A stretch of 35,000 nucleotides of DNA from Prorocentrum cordatum (lineage: Eukaryota > Sar > Dinophyceae > Prorocentrales > Prorocentraceae). The first letter of the stretch is position 1. Each line of letters begins with the position of its first letter. The notes below the pieces were generated by a model, which saw nothing but the letters and a program-made list of their open reading frames with translations, had not been told where the DNA came from and ran no database searches. Shown in pieces: positions 34,891 through 35,000 of the stretch. The stretch is taken from NCBI GenBank assembly GCA_963575745.1, contig CAUYUJ010004763.1:22501-57500 (forward strand), in the 5' to 3' direction. The position numbers and the translations under genes are program-made.

Positions 34891-35000
34891 ATACGCAAAA
34901 CGGGAAACATACGCAGAGAAATGAGAAGGGACACGCGCACCACGATGTGTTTGCATCTTGGCCAGAGCTTCTACGGGGAAAGGGTTTACATTCTGGCGAT

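Overview
The window looks like nuclear DNA of a dinoflagellate. Three adjacent plus-strand genes (736-5783) each carry, 6 to 41 bases before their ATG, a decayed copy of the dinoflagellate trans-spliced leader (it begins CCGTAGCCATTTT and ends GGCTCAAG). Genes with introns appear to use GC and GA donors as well as GT. The sequence is GC-rich, packed with trinucleotide microsatellites, foldbacks and retroelement debris, and holds no bacterial operon signals. A Prorocentrum-like genome is my best guess, from remembered repeat families; that part is inference.

Layout. 1-5800: three intronless genes. Two have no family I recognise; the third is a DDE transposase-like protein of the CACTA/TNP2 kind. 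They are separated by CAT microsatellites with a conserved 84-bp flank, a 58-bp-arm hairpin of AAGTCAG repeats, and arrays of a CCCAAGAGG unit. 5800-7600: repeats only. 7617-14206: a nearly intact DIRS-type retrotransposon with four overlapping ORFs: a Cys/Pro-rich membrane-like protein, a gag-like protein, RT-RNase H plus a cytosine-methyltransferase-like domain, and a tyrosine recombinase read from another frame inside the RT/MTase ORF. It ends in two identical 139-bp direct repeats.

15562-22869 (possibly to 23292): a split gene on the plus strand. Its exons encode an RNF14-like RWD domain, an RBR-type RING1 and an IBR, then, where the catalytic RING2 should follow, a PARP-like ADP-ribosyltransferase domain. 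The splice junctions can be placed so that the RING1 cysteines join in frame across a 2.6-kb intron. Its introns hold two related short elements with terminal inverted repeats and 8-bp target duplications, purine (GGA)n tracts, an 83-bp tandem repeat and a foldback element.

23300-35000: mostly non-genic. It contains an orphan Copia-type RNase H remnant, a zinc-ribbon/coiled-coil retroelement ORF1 broken by a hairpin MITE, another broken gag-like ORF, about 110 ATG triplets in a row, and long (GA)n and (GGA)n tracts. From about 31.7 kb to the end I see no gene I can support.

The most novel item is the RWD-RING-IBR-ART fusion. Next come the nested DIRS coding arrangement, the SL-tagged gene trio, and the 8-bp-TSD elements that may relate to intron gain.
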